This document shows, piece after piece, positions 59,546 through 64,000 of a DNA stretch of 64,000 nucleotides (the first letter of the stretch is position 1; each line of letters starts with the position of its first letter). The notes under the pieces are model-generated. The model was not told the origin of the DNA. It made no database searches and was given only the letters and a program-made list of their open reading frames with translations. The stretch spans positions 1 to 64,000 of the forward strand of contig DKPB01000030.1 of assembly GCA_002471015.1 (NCBI GenBank). The letters run 5' to 3'. A program made the position numbers and the translations under genes. Origin of the DNA: Stenotrophomonas sp. UBA7346 (GTDB taxonomy: Bacteria > Pseudomonadota > Gammaproteobacteria > Xanthomonadales > Xanthomonadaceae).

Positions 59546-61456
59546 TCAGCCAGCGGCGCTCAACGGTGCTGCAGTGTCCTGCAGCTTCGGCCAGCGCTTC
59601 AGAATCGCTGCGCGGATACCGGCGGCGTCAATCCCGGCTTCGGCCAGCAGGTCTTCGCGGCTGGCATGGTGCTGGTAGCTGTCGGGCAGGCCGAGATGCA
59701 GCATCGGCATCAGCACGGCTTCGGCATTGAGCAGTTCCGACACGCCCGAGCCAGCGCCGCCGGCAACCACGTTGTCCTCTACGGTAACGAAACCATCGTG
59801 GCTGCGTGCCAGCTCCAGCAGCATCGCCTTGTCCAGCGGCTTGATGAAACGCATGTTGACCACGCTCAGGCCCAGCTCGCGGCCTACCTGCTCCGCCGCG
59901 GGTACGGCCGCGCCGAAGGCGAGGATGGCCACGCGGCTGCCCTGTACGCGCAGCTGTGCCTTGCCGATCTCCAGCGTGGACAGGTCGGTGCCGACAGCTG
60001 CGCCGGGGCCGGTGCCGCGTGGGTAGCGCACCGCAGCCGGGCCCTTGTACTGCAGGCCGGTGCTGAGCATCTGCCGGCACTCGGCTTCATCGCCCGGTGC
60101 CATCACCACCATGTTGGGCACGCAGCGCAGGTAGCTCAGGTCGAGGTTGCCGGCGTGGGTGGCGCCGTCCGGGCCGACCACACCGGCGCGGTCGATGGCG
60201 AACAGCACGTCCAGGTCCTGGGTGGCGACGTCGTGCACCAACTGGTCGTAGGCGCGCTGCAGGAAGGTCGAATAAATCGCGACAACGGGCTTGGCGCCCT
60301 GGGTGGCCATGCCGGCGGCCAGTGTTACCGCATGTTGTTCGGCGATCGCCACATCGAAGTAGCGCTCCGGGTACTCCTTGCTGAAACGCACCAGACCCGA
60401 GCCTTCACGCATGGCCGGGGTGATCGCCAGCAACTGCGGCTCGGCGGCGGCGGCATCACACAGCCAGTTGCCGAAGATGTCGGTGTAGGTGGGCTTCTTG
60501 GGCGCGCCCTTTTCCGGCAGGCCCTTGCTGGGATCGAACGGGCCGACGGCGTGGTAGCCGATCTGGTCGTCTTCGGCCGGCTCGTAGCCCTTGCCCTTGG
60601 TGGTCATGATGTGCAGCAGGTGCGGGCCCTTGGCATCCTTCAGGTGCTTGAGGGTCGACACCAGCAGCGGCAGGTCATGGCCATCGATCGGGCCGGTGTA
60701 ATGGAAGCCCATCTGCTCGAAGGCGGTGGAGGGCACGAACATGCCCTTCCACTGTTCTTCCCAGCGCTTCACGAAGCGGGCAGGGGGGCTGTGGCGCTTG
60801 TCGCCGAGGATCTTCTTGCCGCTCTCGCGCAGCGCATTGAGCGTGCGGCTGGCGGTTGCCCGGCCCAGCATCTTGGTCAGTCCACCGACGGCTTCGGAGA
60901 TGGACATGTTGTTGTCGTTGAGGATGACCAGCACGTTCGGCTCGTCGTCCATGCCGCCGGCGTGGGCCAGCGCTTCGAAGGCCATGCCGGCGGTCATCGC
61001 GCCATCGCCGATCACCGCGATCACCTTGCGCTCGTCGCCCTGGCGCTGGCGCGCGATGGCCATGCCCAGCGCGGCCGAGATCGAGGTTGAGGAGTGGCCG
61101 ACGCCGAAGGTGTCGAACTCGCTTTCCTCGCGCTTGGGGAAGGGGGCAACGCCGTCCTTCTGCTTGACGGTGTGGATGCTGTCGCGGCGCCCGGTGAGGA
61201 TCTTGTGCGGGTAGGTCTGGTGGCCCACGTCCCACACCAGCTGGTCGACCGGGGTGTCATACAGGTAGTGCAGGGCGACGGTAAGCTCGATCACGCCCAG
61301 GCCGGCCGCGAAGTGACCGCCGCTCTTGCCCACGGATTCGATCAGGTAGGCGCGCAACTCAGCGGCGATGGCTGCCAGTTCGCTCTCATCGAACGTGCGC
61401 AGGTCATCGGGAGTCTGGATGCGCGACAGGCGCGGGTAGCTGGCAGAGTCGATCAT
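59546..61456 (-). CDS. dxs: 1-deoxy-D-xylulose-5-phosphate synthase
   Basis: DXS joins pyruvate and glyceraldehyde 3-phosphate, the first step of the MEP isoprenoid pathway, using thiamine diphosphate. The 636 residues match the family. H48 (S-G-G-H-F-A), H121 (G-H-S-S-T-S), the ThDP motif G-D-G-A-M-T at 150-155 and E-Q-H-A-V-T-L-A-A-G-M-A with the catalytic glutamate are present. ATG at 61456. It stands alone here. Confidence 0.98.
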   Translation of the reverse strand: MIDSASYPRLSRIQTPDDLRTFDESELAAIAAELRAYLIESVGKSGGHFAAGLGVIELTVALHYLYDTPVDQLVWDVGHQTYPHKILTGRRDSIHTVKQKDGVAPFPKREESEFDTFGVGHSSTSISAALGMAIARQRQGDERKVIAVIGDGAMTAGMAFEALAHAGGMDDEPNVLVILNDNNMSISEAVGGLTKMLGRATASRTLNALRESGKKILGDKRHSPPARFVKRWEEQWKGMFVPSTAFEQMGFHYTGPIDGHDLPLLVSTLKHLKDAKGPHLLHIMTTKGKGYEPAEDDQIGYHAVGPFDPSKGLPEKGAPKKPTYTDIFGNWLCDAAAAEPQLLAITPAMREGSGLVRFSKEYPERYFDVAIAEQHAVTLAAGMATQGAKPVVAIYSTFLQRAYDQLVHDVATQDLDVLFAIDRAGVVGPDGATHAGNLDLSYLRCVPNMVVMAPGDEAECRQMLSTGLQYKGPAAVRYPRGTGPGAAVGTDLSTLEIGKAQLRVQGSRVAILAFGAAVPAAEQVGRELGLSVVNMRFIKPLDKAMLLELARSHDGFVTVEDNVVAGGAGSGVSELLNAEAVLMPMLHLGLPDSYQHHASREDLLAEAGIDAAGIRAAILKRWPKLQDTAAPLSAAG

Positions 61457-61622
61457 GGTCTTCGCGTTTCACTCGAAACGGTATTTTCCCCGTCCGGAGA
61501 GGGTGGGGCAAGCAAAGCGCGACACCTGTGAATGCCGGATGACGTGGTTTTGCCCCAAGCTGAAGCGATTGTTCAGCCTGGACGGTGTTTCCGCGTGAAT
61601 GCGAAGCCGCGGCGTGGCCGTT

Positions 61623-62288
61623 TCAGGCGACGCGCTGCTGGGCCTTGCGCGGCAGTTGGGCCTTCAGGAAGGCCATCTGGTCGGCCAGTATGTTGCGGTT
61701 GGACAGGATCAGGTGCTCGATCCAGCTGGGCCGGTACGGCACTGCCAGCAGTGGCATGTTGGCCTGCTGCGGGGTGCGGTTGCTCTTGCGCGAGTTGCAG
61801 TGGAAGCAGGCGGTGACCACGTTCTCCCAGGTGTCCTGGCCGCCCTTGGACACCGGTAGCACATGGTCGCGGGTCAGCTGCGGGCGGCTGAAGTGCTGGC
61901 CGCAGTAGAGGCAAAGCTGTGCGTCACGCGCAAACAGCGCGGTGTTGGTGAGGTTGGGAGTGGGATCGATGGCGCGCGAACGGGCATGGCCGCGCGAGGC
62001 GATGATCGGGTGCAGGTCCATGCCGCTGCGCAGGCCGGTCAGGCGCGAGATCGCGCCATGCACGTGCAGGCAGGGGTCACCCAATGTCCAGGCCACGGCA
62101 CCGCGGGCATACAGGCAGGCGGCGTCCTGCCAGGTGATCCAGTCCAGCACCCGTCCATGCGCATCCAGCGACAACAGTCGCACGGAGCCGAGTTGGTGCA
62201 GGGAGGGCGGTAGTGAAAACCCGTCTGTCGGAGCGGAAGTTCCGGCTCCGGTATCGATCAGACTACGCGGTGTAGTGTCTGTCTCCAT
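61623..62288 (-). CDS. HNH endonuclease family protein
   Basis: The 221-residue host protein has a C-terminal HNH domain with zinc pairs C-L-Y-C-G and C-F-H-C-N and the core R-D-H-V-L-P-V-S-K-G-G...W-E-N-V-V. The N-terminal 120 residues are unassigned. Such host HNH proteins next to dxs are conserved in related genomes by my recollection; function unknown. Confidence 0.88.
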   Translation of the reverse strand: METDTTPRSLIDTGAGTSAPTDGFSLPPSLHQLGSVRLLSLDAHGRVLDWITWQDAACLYARGAVAWTLGDPCLHVHGAISRLTGLRSGMDLHPIIASRGHARSRAIDPTPNLTNTALFARDAQLCLYCGQHFSRPQLTRDHVLPVSKGGQDTWENVVTACFHCNSRKSNRTPQQANMPLLAVPYRPSWIEHLILSNRNILADQMAFLKAQLPRKAQQRVA

Positions 62289-62402
62289 CGGGAAAACAGC
62301 TTATACACGATACGTGACAATTTGTGTAAAGGCCGATGGCGGTTGGCCTTGTAGGAACGGCGTGAGCCGCGAGGCTGGTGGTGTTTCAAGCGCCTGAAAG
62401 CC

Positions 62403-62580
62403 AACCCCTCCCCAGCCCTCCCCTCCGCCTTCGGCGCAAGGGAGGGGGCGAGCGGAAGCTGCCCTCAACCCAACCCCTCTCCCGCGGGCGGGAGAGGGGC
62501 TTCAGGGTCGCAGGCATTCCTGATCGCTCCCTTCTCCCGCGTGCGGGAGAAGGTGCCCCGAAGGGGCGGATGAGGGGAGC
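62403..62580. repeat. Cluster of G+C-rich intergenic hairpin repeats
   Basis: Several inverted units follow each other: cccctctcccgcgggcggga and cccttctcccgcgtgcggga with their complements, and ccccgaaggggcgg. They fill the 315-base gap between the HNH and acyl-CoA dehydrogenase genes. This style of repeat is widespread in Xanthomonadaceae intergenic DNA. Confidence 0.75.
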
Positions 62581-62603
62581 TTTGCGCTTTTTTTGCTGTC
62601 GGA

Positions 62604-64000
62604 TCAGTCGCCGAAGCGGACCGAATCCATTGCCATCAGCGAGTCGGCGCCTGCAGCGATGCCTGCGGCATGGCTGAGGGTGCGCGGCAGGATGCGGGCG
62701 TAGTAGAAACGCGCGGTTTCCAGCTTGGCCTGCTTGAAGGCTTCCGGATGGCTGGAGGCCTGCGCGGCCACCACCGAACGCGCCCACCAGTAGGCGACGG
62801 CGACATAGCCGCTGTAGAAAAGGTAATCCCAGCTGGCCGCACCCAGTTCTTCCGGGTTGGCGGCGGCACGCTGCAGCACCTCGATGGTCAGCTTGCCCCA
62901 CTCCTTGGCCTTGCCACCCAGGGCCGGCAGGAACTCGGCCACGGCCGGGTTGCTGGCGTTGTCGGCAATGAACTGTTCGATCTCGGCCAGGAACAACTTC
63001 AGGCCGGCGCCCTGCGAGACGGCGGTCTTGCGGCCGATCAGGTCCAGTGCCTGGATGCCGGTGGTGCCTTCGTACAAGGTAGTGATGCGGGCGTCGCGGG
63101 CGTACTGCTCCATGCCGTGCTCGGCGATGTAGCCGTGGCCGCCGAACACCTGCTGGCCGTTGTAGGTGGCCTCGATGCTCCACTCGGTGAGGCAGGCCTT
63201 GACGATGGGGGTGAGGAAGCTGACCAGCGTGTCGGCGTCGGCACGGGCCTTGTCGTCCTTGGCATGCTGGGCCGCGTCGAGCTGGGTGTAGGCGTGCGCG
63301 GCCAGCAGGCGGCCACCTTCGGTCAGCGCCTTGGTGGTCAGCAGCATGCGGCGCACGTCGGGCTGAGCGATGATCGGGTCGGCCGGCTTGTCGGCCAGGA
63401 TCGCGCCCTTGGGCGCGCGCGACTGCAGGCGCTCGCGGGCATAGGCCAGCGCGCCCTGGTAGGCGCGCTCGGACTGGGCCAGACCCTGCACGCCGACGCC
63501 GAGGCGGGCGGAGTTCATCATCACGAACATCGCCTGCAGGCCCTTGTGCGGCTGGCCGACCAGGTAGCCCTGGGCGCCGTCGAAGTTCATCACGCAGGTG
63601 GACGAACCGTGGATGCCCATCTTGTGCTCCAGCGCGCCACAGCGCAGCGCATTGCGCTCGCCCTGCTTGCCGTCGCGGTCAACCTTGTACTTGGGGGTGA
63701 CAAACAGCGAGATGCCCTTCGGGCCGGCCGGTGCATCCGGCAGCTTGGCCAACACCAGGTGCACGATGTTGTCGCTCAGGTCGTGCTCGCCGGCGGTGAT
63801 GAAGATCTTGGTGCCGGTGATGGAATAGCTGCCATCGGCATTCGGCTCGGCGCGGGTCTTGAGCAGGCCCAGGTCGGTGCCGGCATGCGGCTCGGTCAGG
63901 CACATGGTGCCGGTCCAGTTGCCGGCCACCAGCGGCTTGAGGAAGGCTTCCTTCTGCCAGTCCTCGCCGTAGTGCTTGAGGGCCTCGACCGCGCCGTGCG
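62604..64000 (-). CDS. Acyl-CoA dehydrogenase, C-terminal part (runs off the window)
   Basis: The frame is open to the end of the window, so the N-terminus is missing. Visible features are the FAD/substrate segment C-L-T-E-P-H-A-G-T-D-L-G, the V-F-G-G-H-G-Y-I-A-E-H-G stretch with Y-E-G-T-T-G-I-Q-A-L-D-L-I-G-R-K, and an extra C-terminal helical domain of about 130 residues. This long form is the type found in FadE-like and DmdC-like enzymes of fatty acid oxidation. About 465 residues are inside the window. Confidence 0.93.
   Translation of the reverse strand, partial: HGAVEALKHYGEDWQKEAFLKPLVAGNWTGTMCLTEPHAGTDLGLLKTRAEPNADGSYSITGTKIFITAGEHDLSDNIVHLVLAKLPDAPAGPKGISLFVTPKYKVDRDGKQGERNALRCGALEHKMGIHGSSTCVMNFDGAQGYLVGQPHKGLQAMFVMMNSARLGVGVQGLAQSERAYQGALAYARERLQSRAPKGAILADKPADPIIAQPDVRRMLLTTKALTEGGRLLAAHAYTQLDAAQHAKDDKARADADTLVSFLTPIVKACLTEWSIEATYNGQQVFGGHGYIAEHGMEQYARDARITTLYEGTTGIQALDLIGRKTAVSQGAGLKLFLAEIEQFIADNASNPAVAEFLPALGGKAKEWGKLTIEVLQRAAANPEELGAASWDYLFYSGYVAVAYWWARSVVAAQASSHPEAFKQAKLETARFYYARILPRTLSHAAGIAAGADSLMAMDSVRFGD

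Overview
The window reads as a chromosome segment of a high-G+C gammaproteobacterium of the family Xanthomonadaceae, most likely Stenotrophomonas. The basis is the host gene order (uvrB, two tRNA-Val, thrS-infC-rpmI-rplT-pheS-pheT-ihfA-merR, tRNA-Pro; later dxs, an HNH gene and an acyl-CoA dehydrogenase) and short GTAG-headed palindromes at 8029 and 59311-59379 that look like the SMAG/REP repeats known from Stenotrophomonas. The genus is an inference; no 16S gene or species marker is present.

Host left part (1-11321): a type IV pilin-like minor pseudopilin, uvrB, two near-identical tRNA-Val(GAC) genes each with its own terminator, then the translation operon. thrS is preceded by a possible leader peptide plus terminator hairpin, and infC appears to start with the rare codon ATC.

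Prophage (11274-55261): a complete-looking temperate siphovirus-type prophage with lambda/HK97-like organisation sits in the 3' end of tRNA-Pro(GGG). A 48-bp copy of the tRNA 3' end at 55214-55261 marks the other end, so the element is about 43.9 kb. Order: integrase and excisionase; a leftward early operon (Dam methylase, dATP/dGTP diphosphohydrolase-type protein, small zinc-binding and lipoproteins); a lambda-like immunity region with CI repressor, Cro-like protein and five 13-bp operators spread over two promoters; rightward replication genes O-like (with iterons inside the gene) and P-like; a Ref-type nuclease; a Q-position regulator; a free-standing OLD-family nuclease with its own promoter and terminator; a lysis cassette with nested spanins; hicAB; HNH, terminase, portal, ClpP-like protease, HK97 capsid; head-tail genes; tail genes with a -1 frameshift (GGGAAAC) joining G and T; tape measure; M/L/K-like tip proteins and a 2383-residue J protein with three repeated carbohydrate-binding-like modules.

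The right 5.8 kb of the prophage (49416-55213) is accessory cargo not needed for a virion: a YciE/YciF (DUF892) protein, a lipocalin, a DUF488 protein, a BLUF blue-light sensor flanked by two members of an unrecognised small protein family, and several short unknown genes. The OLD nuclease, the membrane zinc-ribbon gene between T and the tape measure, and this BLUF cassette are the best candidates for undescribed phage-carried functions.

Host right part (55262-64000): a DUF1653 protein, an unknown protein, an IS3-type orfA remnant, an arylsulfatase, a DUF333 lipoprotein, an inverted pair of SMAG-like repeats, dxs, an HNH endonuclease, a cluster of G+C-rich intergenic hairpin repeats, and an acyl-CoA dehydrogenase that runs off the end. 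Gene starts were chosen by eye from ribosome-binding sites and family N-termini; no database search was possible.
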